This document shows, piece by piece, positions 41,444 to 50,134 of a stretch of DNA of 64,000 nucleotides; position 1 is the first letter of the stretch; every line of letters begins with the position of its first letter. This stretch comes from GCA-2731375 sp964344935. Its GTDB lineage: Bacteria > Pseudomonadota > Alphaproteobacteria > GCA-2731375. The DNA lies in assembly GCA_964344935.1 (NCBI GenBank), contig CAYFPL010000009.1, positions 62,001-126,000 on the forward strand, given 5' to 3'. The notes beneath the pieces are model-generated. The model was not told where the DNA came from and searched no databases. It worked only from the letters and a program-made list of their open reading frames with translations. A program made the position numbers and the translations under genes.

Positions 41444-42220
41444 TTGCCTTTGACCGGGCAAACGGTGAAAGTCGCCGTTATCACGGGTGCGGCGCGGGGC
41501 ATCGGTCTGGCGACCGCCAAGAAGTTCCTGGATGAAGGCTGGCGCACATCGCTATTGGATATCGATGGGCCGGCTTTGCAAAAGGCGTCTGCCCCCCTGG
41601 CGGATACGCTGGCGATCACCTGCGATGTCGCGGAACCCGACCAGGTTAAAGCGGCGGTCGAGCGGACCGTGCAGGATTTTGGCCGCATCGACGCCCTTGT
41701 GAACAACGCCGGCACCGCCGTCTTCAAGCCACTGCTGGACACCAGCTATGATGAGTGGGCCCGGGTCCTTGATGTCAACCTTTCCGGTCCCTTCCTCTGC
41801 GCGCAGGCCTGTGCCCCAGTGATGATCGCCCAGGGCGGCGGTAGTATCGTCAATATCACCTCCATATCGGGCCAGCGGGCCAGTACGCTGCGCGTGGCCT
41901 ACGGCACATCCAAGGCTGGGTTGAAGCACCTGACCAAGCAACAAGCCGCTGAATTGGGCGAAGTCGGCATTCGCGTCAATGCGGTCTCGCCCGGTCCCGT
42001 TGATACGGCCATGGCTAAGGCCGTGCACAGCGCCGATATCCGTGCCGACTATCATGACGCCATTCCCCTCAACCGCTATGGCCTGGAGGAGGAAATCGCC
42101 GAGGCCATCTGGTTCCTGTGCAGCGAGCGGGCAAGCTATATTACCGGGCAGGTCCTGGCCGTTGACGGCGGTTTCGATGCCGCAGGTATTGGTTTGCCCA
42201 GCCTAAGAAAAGATAGGTAA
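41444..42220 (+). CDS. short-chain dehydrogenase/reductase
   Basis: A 258-residue SDR. It shows TGAARGIGLATAKKFLDEG (cofactor motif), DIDGPAL with Asp favouring NAD, VNNAGTAVF, the catalytic Ser in NITSISGQRAS, and Tyr/Lys in RVAYGTSKAGLKHL. It ends with GQVLAVDGGFDAAG. The likely start is a TTG directly after the DUF35 stop; a GTG seven codons in is possible. The gene order Ltp2-like, DUF35, SDR indicates a shared acyl-CoA side-chain degradation step, with the SDR acting on a hydroxyl or aldehyde. The substrate is not known. Confidence 0.9.
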   Translation: MPLTGQTVKVAVITGAARGIGLATAKKFLDEGWRTSLLDIDGPALQKASAPLADTLAITCDVAEPDQVKAAVERTVQDFGRIDALVNNAGTAVFKPLLDTSYDEWARVLDVNLSGPFLCAQACAPVMIAQGGGSIVNITSISGQRASTLRVAYGTSKAGLKHLTKQQAAELGEVGIRVNAVSPGPVDTAMAKAVHSADIRADYHDAIPLNRYGLEEEIAEAIWFLCSERASYITGQVLAVDGGFDAAGIGLPSLRKDR

Positions 42221-42255
42221 GCTCTACCCCTCATAAATTGGGGAAAGGGTTGGAA

Positions 42256-42645
42256 ATGACCGTCGAATTATGGATGTTGTTTTGGGCCGTGGTCTTGACC
42301 GTTGTCCAGGTTGTTGTCGCGGTTCAGCTTTCGAATATGCAGGTAGGCCTGTCGGAACTCGCCGGCAACCGCGACGGTTTCGCACCGGAGGGCATGGCCG
42401 GTCGTGCCAGCCGGGCGCACCGCAACATGCTCGAGAACCTGCCCTTGTTCGCAATTCTGGTTCTGGTGGTGCATGTCGCCGGTCTGTCCAATGATCTCAC
42501 CGCCCTTGGCGCCCAGATATTCGTCATCGCAAGATTGGTTTACGCGGTGATCTATATCATCGGCGTACCCTGGCTGCGCACAGGCATTTGGTTGATTTCC
42601 GTGGTCGGCATGGTCATGATTGCCTGGCCGATTTTCACCGGATAG
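42256..42645 (+). CDS. MAPEG-family membrane protein
   Basis: A 129-residue integral membrane protein with four hydrophobic segments. It contains VQVVVAVQLSNMQVGLSELAGNRD, then GRASRAHRNMLENLPLFAILVLVVHVAG, whose RAxRAHxNxxEN segment is the MAPEG signature binding glutathione or lipid. IFVIARLVYAVIYIIGVPWLRTG follows. Bacterial MAPEG proteins are related to microsomal glutathione S-transferases and leukotriene C4 synthase; the bacterial role is mostly unknown. The ATG at 42256 has GGGAAAGGG upstream. It lies 35 bp past the SDR gene and may share its transcript. Confidence 0.88.
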   Translation: MTVELWMLFWAVVLTVVQVVVAVQLSNMQVGLSELAGNRDGFAPEGMAGRASRAHRNMLENLPLFAILVLVVHVAGLSNDLTALGAQIFVIARLVYAVIYIIGVPWLRTGIWLISVVGMVMIAWPIFTG

Positions 42646-42831
42646 GCCGACATATCATCAGCGCCGTTTCGGTTGAATTAGACCAAAGCCGGAACACGGA
42701 CGTTACGAATACTTTAACCTTGCGGCTCTAGTCTTCGCGGCGGATCTATTCGTACTGTATGTAACTTGCAACAGAGTATCGAGGGCCAGGCTGGCAACAC
42801 ACCGCCGCCTGAATTACGGCAACGTGACGCG

Positions 42832-45579
42832 ATGACGGTTTCCGACCAAGACGCCAAACAACGCAAGGTCGAATTCCCTGAACGGGAGGATTTGCTGTGC
42901 GAAATTGATGCGCTGCGCCGTCAACTGGTCGATGCGCAAAAGGCTGTTCAATCGGCCGCTGAGTTGAGCGCGCAGGCCGACGACTCGGAAGCACAGTTCG
43001 CGCGAATCTTTATGCACAGCCCGATCTGCCTGACCATTTCGGACGTGGAAACGGGGCGGTTTTTTCAAGTCAACGATGTCTGGTGCGAGACCTTCGGCTA
43101 TGGCCGGGATGAGGCAATTGACAAGACATCCGTGGAATTGGGCCTGTTGAGCCCTATTGACGAACAGCGCGCTGATCTCCTGTCTGGTTTAAGGCGGGAT
43201 GGGCGGGTCCGCGATTTCGAAGCCCGGATGCAGACCAAACACGGGCAAATTCTAACGGTCCTGCTCTCATGTGACTTGATCCAATACGAAGGCGAGACCC
43301 GGCTCTACACAACGATCACGGACATCACCAAACGTGCCGAGCTAGAGCGTTTGTTCACAGTGGCATTCGAAGAAAATCCCGAGATGGTGACCATGACGGA
43401 TGCCCGGGACGGTCGTTTCATTAACGTCAACAGGCGGTTCCTGGAATATTACGGGCTGGAAAAAGACCAGGTGATCGGAAAAACCGGGATGGATTTGAAC
43501 TTCTGGATGGATCCCGGTGACCGCGCTTCCTATGCGGAATCCCTGCAGCGGGATGGCCATGTCCGCGACTATCCCGTCCGCCTGAAGGCGCCCGACGGAC
43601 AGGTTGACCATTTCCTATTCGCCACCGATAGAATTGTTCTAGATGGCATCCCCACTTTCCTTACGGTGGGGCGGCGTATCACCGATGAACTGGCGGCACG
43701 GCAGGCGTTGAGCGATAGCGAAGAGCTTTTTGGACTTCTGCTGGAATCTGCCCCCGTTGCCCTGGTTATTACTTCAGATGGGGTGCACAGATACGCCAAC
43801 AAAGTCGCTTGCGAACTATTGGGACGCACGGAAGCGGAATTGATCGGCCAACCGACGACCATTGCTTATGTCAATCTGGAGGATCGGGCGCAGGTCAACG
43901 AAACGGTGGAAAGCGTAGGCAAAGTCGAAAATTTCCAGGGACAGTTTAAACGCAAGGACGGATCGATCTTCTGGGCCTCGCTCAGCGTCACTAGAGTTAT
44001 CTTTCAGGGCCGACCAGCCAACCTGATCGGCATGCAGGACATCACCGAACGCCGAGAATTGGAGGCCGCCCTCAGGGCCAGCGAGGCGCGGTTCCACGAT
44101 TTCGCCGATATCGCTTCGGATTGGCATTGGGAAATGGATGCGGATCTTCGTTATACCTATTTCTCTGACCGATTAGAGGAATTGACCGGCACCTCACCAA
44201 ACCGTTCCCTGGGTCGCACCCGCCACGAGGCGGTGCACGGTGATGTCATAGAGGAGAAATGGATCCAGCATCTTGACGATCTGGACAATCGCCGTCCATT
44301 CCGTGACTTTCGCTATACCTACACCCGCGACGACGGACGAGTGTTGCATTGGTCGATCAGTGGCAAGCCTGTCTATGGCGAGGACGGTGAGTTCCTCGGA
44401 TACCGGGGCACGGGTACCGATTTCACGGCAGAAGCGGAAGCGCAGGAACAAGCCGTCGAATTCCACAAGAGGTTTATTACAGCGGTGGAGCATATGCCGG
44501 TGGGCATCGCTCTCTATGACGAGAATGACGGCCTGGTGCATTGGAATGAACGCTACCGCCGGACCAACAGCGAGATCGCCGACGCCGCCCATCCCGGCGT
44601 GACTTTCGAAAGCCTGCTGCGTACGCGCGTGGAACGCGGCACCATAGACGGCATCGGCGACGACGAAGAGGCCTGGATACAAGAGCGCATGGAGCTGCAC
44701 AGGAATCCGGTCGGGCCGATCGAACTGTCCCTCAATATCGGGATGTACGAAGTACGCGAACATAAAATTCCCGACGGCGGCACTCTGGTCATCATGGTCG
44801 ACATCACGGAACAGCGGGAGGCGGAACAAGGCCTGCGCCGGGCCAAGGAAGAAGCGGAACTGGCCGACCGGGCGAAGTCAGAGTTCCTGGCCAATATGAG
44901 CCATGAATTGCGTACGCCCTTGAACGCCATTATCGGATTCTCGCAAATGCTGAGCATGGGTCTGCATGGGCCATTGAATGACAAGCAAAGCGAACAGATC
45001 GACTATGTGGTCAAATCGGGCGAGCATCTCCTCGACCTGATCAGCGATATTCTCGATATCTCGAAGATCGAAGCAGGCCGAGCGGAACTGTCGGACGAAA
45101 CCATCGATGTCGATGACATGATTGCCGCCTGTCTGAATATGATCCTTGCCAAGGCGGATGAAGCTTCCCACCGCGTAGAGACCGATATTCAGCCGAATTT
45201 GCCAAACCTGCGCGGTGATCTGCGCATGGTTAAACAGATCATGTTGAATCTGCTTTCGAACGCCGTGAAATTCACGCCCGAAGGCGGTCTGATCCAAGTC
45301 ATCGCCGCAGTGGACGGCGGACGCCTGCGCATTGAAATCAAGGATAACGGCATCGGCATCGCGCAGGCAGACCTGCCTAAAGCCCTATCCACATTTGGTC
45401 AAATTGGCACCACCATGAGCCGGTCACACGAAGGCACTGGCCTGGGCTTGCCACTGGCTACCACCCTTGTGGAACTCCATGACGGCTCATTGGAAATCGA
45501 CAGCACCCCAGGCGAAGGTACCACTGCCCGCGTTTGGTTCCCGAATGACCGCTTAGGTTCGATGGACACGGTGTCCTAA
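42832..45579 (+). CDS. multi-PAS sensor histidine kinase
   Basis: A 915-residue cytoplasmic sensor kinase with no transmembrane segment. Five PAS domains occupy about residues 50-165, 173-290, 300-410, 414-540 and 545-655. Then come HisKA (FLANMSHELRTPLNAIIGFS, His691 by this start) and HATPase_c with N box NLLSNAVKF, G1 DNGIGIAQADL and G2 GTGLGLPLA. No receiver domain or response regulator is adjacent, so it is an orphan kinase. The frame opens at a TTG (42766), 22 codons upstream of the ATG; neither has a good Shine-Dalgarno. The signal sensed cannot be inferred; PAS domains often bind haem, flavin or small ligands. Confidence 0.94.
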   Translation: MTVSDQDAKQRKVEFPEREDLLCEIDALRRQLVDAQKAVQSAAELSAQADDSEAQFARIFMHSPICLTISDVETGRFFQVNDVWCETFGYGRDEAIDKTSVELGLLSPIDEQRADLLSGLRRDGRVRDFEARMQTKHGQILTVLLSCDLIQYEGETRLYTTITDITKRAELERLFTVAFEENPEMVTMTDARDGRFINVNRRFLEYYGLEKDQVIGKTGMDLNFWMDPGDRASYAESLQRDGHVRDYPVRLKAPDGQVDHFLFATDRIVLDGIPTFLTVGRRITDELAARQALSDSEELFGLLLESAPVALVITSDGVHRYANKVACELLGRTEAELIGQPTTIAYVNLEDRAQVNETVESVGKVENFQGQFKRKDGSIFWASLSVTRVIFQGRPANLIGMQDITERRELEAALRASEARFHDFADIASDWHWEMDADLRYTYFSDRLEELTGTSPNRSLGRTRHEAVHGDVIEEKWIQHLDDLDNRRPFRDFRYTYTRDDGRVLHWSISGKPVYGEDGEFLGYRGTGTDFTAEAEAQEQAVEFHKRFITAVEHMPVGIALYDENDGLVHWNERYRRTNSEIADAAHPGVTFESLLRTRVERGTIDGIGDDEEAWIQERMELHRNPVGPIELSLNIGMYEVREHKIPDGGTLVIMVDITEQREAEQGLRRAKEEAELADRAKSEFLANMSHELRTPLNAIIGFSQMLSMGLHGPLNDKQSEQIDYVVKSGEHLLDLISDILDISKIEAGRAELSDETIDVDDMIAACLNMILAKADEASHRVETDIQPNLPNLRGDLRMVKQIMLNLLSNAVKFTPEGGLIQVIAAVDGGRLRIEIKDNGIGIAQADLPKALSTFGQIGTTMSRSHEGTGLGLPLATTLVELHDGSLEIDSTPGEGTTARVWFPNDRLGSMDTVS

Positions 45580-45624
45580 GGCGTGCTCTGATCCTCCCCG
45601 CGATAATGTGAGTGGAGGTGCTTC

Positions 45625-46023
45625 ATGAAATTCCTGCAACCCCCCGATTGGCCGCGCCCCAAGGGCTATAGCAACGGTATCGCGGCGCGCGGTGAAATGG
45701 TCTTCGTCGCTGGCATCGTCGGCTGGAACGAACGGGAAGAGTTCGAAACCGACGATTTCGCTGGCCAGGCCCGGCAATGTTTCGCCAACATCAAGGCCAT
45801 CCTGGCCGAGGCCGGAGCCAAACCCGAGCACGTGGTGCGTTTGACCTGGTATGTCAACAACCGCGAGGAATACCTCAACGCCGGCAAAGCCCTGGGCGAA
45901 GCCTACCGGGAGTTCTTCGGCCGGCATTATCCGGTCATGGCGGTGATCGGTGTCGAGGGTTTCGTGGAAGACGGCGCCAAAATGGAAATGGAGGCGACCG
46001 CCGTCATTCCTGACGATACCTAA
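45625..46023 (+). CDS. RidA family protein
   Basis: A 132-residue Rid-superfamily protein. It has YSNGIAARGEMVFVAGIVGWNEREEFETDDFAGQARQCFANIKAILAEAGAKPEHVVRLTWYVNNREEYL, and YPVMAVIGVEGFVEDGAKMEMEATAVI replaces the RidA PxR-x-xVxVxxL motif. It lacks the catalytic Arg position, so it is a non-archetypal member. GGAGGTG precedes the ATG. It lies between the sensor kinase and the reductase operon, and its role may be quenching reactive intermediates of the same aromatic pathway. Confidence 0.88.
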   Translation: MKFLQPPDWPRPKGYSNGIAARGEMVFVAGIVGWNEREEFETDDFAGQARQCFANIKAILAEAGAKPEHVVRLTWYVNNREEYLNAGKALGEAYREFFGRHYPVMAVIGVEGFVEDGAKMEMEATAVIPDDT

Positions 46024-46040
46024 TTTAGTCGCAAAATAAT

Positions 46041-46061
46041 ATTGTTTGGGTACCAAACAAT
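46041..46061 (+). promoter_or_regulatory. palindromic operator overlapping the reductase-operon promoter
   Basis: A perfect 9-bp inverted repeat ATTGTTTGG-GTA-CCAAACAAT. A promoter can be placed over it: TTGGGT at 46046-46051, a 17-bp spacer, and TATACT at 46069-46074, 27 bp before the GTG start. The arms cover the -35 element, the usual arrangement for a repressor such as a TetR or MarR member. No such regulator is encoded nearby. Confidence 0.7.
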
Positions 46062-46100
46062 TTTCCGCTATACTGCTCCTGACAAAATAGGAGGCTGGCC

Positions 46101-46586
46101 GTGAAGACTGTTCTCTCCCTGACTTTGAATGGCGTGGACCGGGACGATGTGATCCCCGACAACCTGCTGCTGGTGGATTATCTGCGGGAACGGGCTGGCC
46201 TGACCGGCACCAAGATCGGCTGCGATGGCGGTGAGTGCGGTGCCTGCACAGTGATCATCGACGGCCGACCGCGGCATGCTTGCCTGACGTTGGCGGCGAC
46301 CTGTCAGGGCACAGAAGTGGAGACCGTCGACGGGCTGTCCCGCGACGGGCGTCTGACTGCCATTCAGCGCGGCTTCAACGAAAAGCTCGGCTCCCAATGC
46401 GGCTTCTGCACACCGGGTATGATCATGGCGTCGGAGGCCCTGCTGCGGCGCAATCCTGATCCCGACGAAGACGCCATTCGCGACGCCCTGGCGGCCAACA
46501 TCTGCCGCTGCACAGGCTATGTGAAAATCATCGAAGCGGTGCAGTTCGCCGCCGCCGAACTGAAGAAAGAGGAGAAGGCAGCATGA
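46101..46586 (+). CDS. hcrC: aromatic-CoA reductase/xanthine-dehydrogenase-type iron-sulfur subunit
   Basis: A 161-residue small subunit with two [2Fe-2S] clusters. The plant-type ferredoxin motif is GCDGGECGACTV with a further Cys in ACLTL. The helical-bundle motif is CGFCTPGMIM with CRCTGY. It carries electrons between the FAD subunit and the molybdenum site. The GTG start has GGAGG 9 bp upstream. It overlaps the next gene by 4 bp (ATGA). The symbol is given by homology to 4-hydroxybenzoyl-CoA reductase gamma subunit and should be taken as family level. Confidence 0.85.
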   Translation: MKTVLSLTLNGVDRDDVIPDNLLLVDYLRERAGLTGTKIGCDGGECGACTVIIDGRPRHACLTLAATCQGTEVETVDGLSRDGRLTAIQRGFNEKLGSQCGFCTPGMIMASEALLRRNPDPDEDAIRDALAANICRCTGYVKIIEAVQFAAAELKKEEKAA

Positions 46587-48913
46587 ACGAGATGCGCCCC
46601 ATCCAAACAATTGGCGTCCCCCAGCCCTTGGTGGACGGGCCCGAAAAGGCCACCGGCAAGGCCAAGTTCGCCGCCGATTTCGATGCCACTGAAGCCCTGG
46701 TCGGCCGCATTCTGCGCAGCCCGGTGGCACACGGCAACATCACCGCCATGGATACATCCAAGGCCGAGGCCCTGCCCGGTGTCATCGCCGTCGTCACCGC
46801 CGCCGATTGCGCCGATACCTATGGCGTCCTGCCCATCGCCATGAACGAATGGGCCCTGGCCAATGGCCGGGTCCGTTACAAAGGCGAGCCGGTTGCCGCC
46901 GTCGCGGCGGCAGACGTGGCCACGGCGCAAAAGGCCTTGGACCTGATCGAAGTCAGCTACGAAGAACTACCCGCCTATTTCACGGCCGAAGAGGCCCGGG
47001 CCGAGGACGCGATGCTGTTGCATGACAACAAGCCAGGCAATCTCGAACGGGAGGTGGAGTTCGATCTGGGCGATGTGGACGAGGACATGGCCGCCGCCGA
47101 TCTGGTGCGTGAGATCGATGTGCAGTGCGCCGAGGTTTGCCAGGTGCAAATGGAGCCCCATGCCGCCTATGCGGAATGGGACCCGGGCCGTGGGCGTCTA
47201 ACGATTTGGCCATCGACCCAAGTGCCCTATTACGTCCACAAGATGCTGGCCCGCACCCTTGCCATGCCGGACAGCCAGATCCGCGTCATCAAACCCCATA
47301 TCGGGGGCGGCTTCGGCGCACGGACGGAAACACTGCAGAGCGACTTGATCGCCGCCCTGCTGGCCCGCAAGGCGCAAGGTACAGTGAAGGTGGTGTTGAG
47401 CCGGGAGGAAACCTTCATCACCCATCGCGGCCGTCCGGAAACTCAGATCCGCATGAAGGTGGGCATGAAAGCGGACGGCAAGGTCACGGCAGTGGACTTT
47501 GAAGCCGTACAGCGCGGCGGTGCCTACAGCGGCTATGGCATTGTGACCATTCTCTACGCCGGTTCCATGATCTATGGCATCTACAATATTGCTTCCGCCC
47601 GCTACCGCGGTTATCGCGTGTTGACCAACACGCCGCCCTGCGGCGCCTTCCGCGGCCACGGCACAGTAAAAACGCGTTTCGCCTTCGAGAACTTGATCGA
47701 CGGCATGGCTGAGGAGTTGGGCCTGGATCCTTTCGCGGTGCGCCGGGCGAACCTGCTGGTGGCCCCGACCATGACCGAGAACGATCTGCTGGTGAACAGC
47801 TACGGCCTGGACCAATGTCTGGATTGGGCCGAACAAGCCAGCGGCTGGAAGGAACGCAAGGGCAATCTGGGGCCCAACAAGGGCCTAGGCATGGCTTGCT
47901 CTCACTATATTTCCGGCGCCTCGAAGCCGAAACATTGGACCGGCGAACCCCATGCCACCATCCACCTGCGTCTGGACTGGGACGGCGGCATCACGCTTTT
48001 GACCGGCGCGGCTGAAATCGGCCAGGGCTCCTCCACCGTGATCGCTCAGTGTGCGGCGGAAACCTTGGGCGTGGACATGGGCCGCATTCGTGTCATCGCG
48101 GCTGACAGTGCCGTGACGCCCAAGGACAATGGCTCTTATTCCAGTCGGGTCACCTACATGGTGGGCAACGCCTCCATCGATGCAGCCCAGAATCTCAAGG
48201 CCAAGCTGGTGGAGGCGGCGGCCCGCAAGTTGGAAATCGCGCCCGAAGATGTGGAATGCCTCGGCGAAGTCTATCGTGGCGGCCAGCAGGACCAGGGCCT
48301 GACCTTCGATGAAGTGGTCGCCGCCGCCCTGGAAGGGGAAGGTACGATAACCGTCAAAGGCAACTTCGATACCATTCCGGAATCCTGGGGCGGCAAGAAA
48401 TATCGCGGTGCTGCCATCGGCGGCACCATGGCCTTCAGCTACGCCGCCCAGGTGGTCGAAGTCAGCGTCGATCCCCATACCGCCGAAGTTACCGTGGACA
48501 AGGTCTGGGTCGCTCATGACTGCGGCAAGGCCCTCAATCCGCTGGCCGTGGAAGGCCAGGTGCAAGGTTCGGTGTGGATGGGCATGGGCCAGGCCATGAC
48601 GGAAGAGACCAAGTTCCACGACGGCCTGCCCATCGCCGCCAATATGCTGGACTATAGGGTGCCGACAATTATTGAATCGCCGCCCATCGAGGTGGGCATC
48701 ATCGAAGCCTCCGACCAACATGGCCCCTTTGGCGCCAAGGAGGCCGGCGAAGGTTCGTTGAGCGGCTTCCTGCCCGCCCTGACCAACGCCGTCGCCGATG
48801 CCGTGGGGGTGCGCGCGACGGAACTGCCCCTGACGCCGGACCGCTTGATGGAGCTGCTGGAGAAGAAGGCCCGCGACAGCCGCGCCGCCGCCAAGGATGG
48901 GGAGGCCGCCTGA
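46583..48913 (+). CDS. hcrA: aromatic-CoA reductase/xanthine-dehydrogenase-type molybdopterin subunit
   Basis: A 776-residue large subunit binding molybdopterin cytosine dinucleotide. Landmarks are VDGPEKATGKAKFAADFDA, VKPHIGGGFGARTETLQSDLIAALLARKA at about residue 235 and FRGHGTVKTRFAFENLIDGMAEELG at about 355. Further on are GAAEIGQGSSTVIAQCAAETLG, NPLAVEGQVQGSVWMGMGQAM and the active-site Glu in GPFGAKEAGEGSLSGFLPALTNAVADAVG. It belongs to the family of CO dehydrogenase and xanthine dehydrogenase large subunits, and the companion FAD subunit narrows it to aromatic-CoA reductase-like. It overlaps the following gene by one base. Confidence 0.88.
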   Translation: MNEMRPIQTIGVPQPLVDGPEKATGKAKFAADFDATEALVGRILRSPVAHGNITAMDTSKAEALPGVIAVVTAADCADTYGVLPIAMNEWALANGRVRYKGEPVAAVAAADVATAQKALDLIEVSYEELPAYFTAEEARAEDAMLLHDNKPGNLEREVEFDLGDVDEDMAAADLVREIDVQCAEVCQVQMEPHAAYAEWDPGRGRLTIWPSTQVPYYVHKMLARTLAMPDSQIRVIKPHIGGGFGARTETLQSDLIAALLARKAQGTVKVVLSREETFITHRGRPETQIRMKVGMKADGKVTAVDFEAVQRGGAYSGYGIVTILYAGSMIYGIYNIASARYRGYRVLTNTPPCGAFRGHGTVKTRFAFENLIDGMAEELGLDPFAVRRANLLVAPTMTENDLLVNSYGLDQCLDWAEQASGWKERKGNLGPNKGLGMACSHYISGASKPKHWTGEPHATIHLRLDWDGGITLLTGAAEIGQGSSTVIAQCAAETLGVDMGRIRVIAADSAVTPKDNGSYSSRVTYMVGNASIDAAQNLKAKLVEAAARKLEIAPEDVECLGEVYRGGQQDQGLTFDEVVAAALEGEGTITVKGNFDTIPESWGGKKYRGAAIGGTMAFSYAAQVVEVSVDPHTAEVTVDKVWVAHDCGKALNPLAVEGQVQGSVWMGMGQAMTEETKFHDGLPIAANMLDYRVPTIIESPPIEVGIIEASDQHGPFGAKEAGEGSLSGFLPALTNAVADAVGVRATELPLTPDRLMELLEKKARDSRAAAKDGEAA

Positions 48914-49884
48914 TGGAATTCATGCCGGAAATGGATCTTCACCATCCCACGACGGTGGAAGATGCCGTCAAGGCCTTTGCCGCTGCACCCGATGGGCGCT
49001 ATCTGGCGGGCGGCAGCGACATGCTGGTCAACATCCGCCGGGGCATCGAACAGCCAGACAGCCTGGTCTATGTCAACGGCATTTCCGAGATGCACGGCAT
49101 CACGGAGAATGACGACGGCATCGTCATCGGCGCCGCCACCGTTTTGCGGGACATCGCCGAAAGCGCGCTGTTGCGGGATCGATATACCGCCATCGCGGTG
49201 GCCGCCGGCGAGGTCGCCGGACCCAGCCACCGGGAATACGGCACCTTGGGCGGCAACCTGTGTCTCGATACCCGCTGTGTCTATTACAACCAAAGCGAAT
49301 GGTGGCGATCCGCCAATAGCTATTGTTTGAAGCACCGGGGTGATATCTGCCATGTGGCCCCCGGCGGCAAGAAATGTTTCGCCGCCTTTTCAGGCGATGT
49401 GGCCCCGGCCCTGCTGCTGTTCGATGCGGAGGTGGAGTTGGCCGGACCGGACGGCCGCCGGCGCATCCCGCTGGCTGATCTTTACCGCAACGACGGCATG
49501 GATCATTTGACCCTGGGTGAAGGCGAGTTGCTGGTCGCCGTGCACCTGCCGGCGCCACAAGAAAGCATTACAACCGGCTATGCCAAGTCACGGGTACGCG
49601 GCTCCATCGACTTTCCTCTAGCCGGCGTCGCCGTGCGCATGGCCACGAAAGGCGGCAAGATCACCGACCTGGCAGTGGGCCTAACGGGTGTCTCCCCCCT
49701 GCCCTTCCTGGCCAAAGGCATGGACAAGTTCATCGGCCGCGATTTGGACGAGACCTGCCTCGAGGATCTGCGCGACCGCGTCCGCACCCAGGCCAAGGCC
49801 ATGAAAACAACCATGACCCCGCCCCATTACCGCCGCCGCGTCGCCGGCGGCCTGGCCCAGAAGCTGGCCGAGACAATTCTCTAG
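48913..49884 (+). CDS. hcrB: 4-hydroxybenzoyl-CoA reductase-like FAD subunit with extra [4Fe-4S] site
   Basis: A 323-residue FAD-binding subunit. AGGSDMLVNIRRGIEQP and YGTLGGNLCLDTRCVYYNQSE carry the FAD pocket. Between them and the domain end there is an insertion of about 40 residues containing five Cys, spaced as in C-LDTR-C then NSYC, GDIC and GGKKC. This is the loop that in 4-hydroxybenzoyl-CoA reductase binds an additional [4Fe-4S] cluster. In the characterised enzyme this subunit feeds low-potential electrons into the reaction. FAAFSGDVAPALLLFDAEVEL continues as in the family. Substrate identity as 4-hydroxybenzoyl-CoA is inferred. Confidence 0.88.
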   Translation: MEFMPEMDLHHPTTVEDAVKAFAAAPDGRYLAGGSDMLVNIRRGIEQPDSLVYVNGISEMHGITENDDGIVIGAATVLRDIAESALLRDRYTAIAVAAGEVAGPSHREYGTLGGNLCLDTRCVYYNQSEWWRSANSYCLKHRGDICHVAPGGKKCFAAFSGDVAPALLLFDAEVELAGPDGRRRIPLADLYRNDGMDHLTLGEGELLVAVHLPAPQESITTGYAKSRVRGSIDFPLAGVAVRMATKGGKITDLAVGLTGVSPLPFLAKGMDKFIGRDLDETCLEDLRDRVRTQAKAMKTTMTPPHYRRRVAGGLAQKLAETIL

Positions 49885-50134
49885 GTGCGGCACGCTGCCC
49901 TCGATGGCTTGGTTAATGGCCAGGACAGGCTCGCGCTTGTCTCTCCAATCGTATTCGGGTTTTTGAGTGCCCAACCCGGTATCGCGCATGGTTGTACCAT
50001 GCCGGTTGTTGAAGGCATCTTAACGACCGTGCCGAAAGCCTTCGCTGCAGCGGACCGCACGCCCTATATGGTTAACGCGGACGGGAGAAGGTTGGTAGAC
50101 TTGGCGGCGCAATCTGCTATTTAGGCCGACAGGG
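49885..50134. other. intergenic region, no gene called
   Basis: About 250 bp after the reductase operon. A GTG-initiated frame covering 49885-50124 lacks a family or Shine-Dalgarno and looks spurious. A short inverted repeat GCATGG-TTGTA-CCATGC lies at about 49987-50003 and may be a weak terminator or operator; I see nothing else. Confidence 0.4.

Noticed and set aside
49885..50124. 79-codon forward ORF after the reductase operon
   Set aside because: GTG start without Shine-Dalgarno, no recognisable family, and poor codon character.
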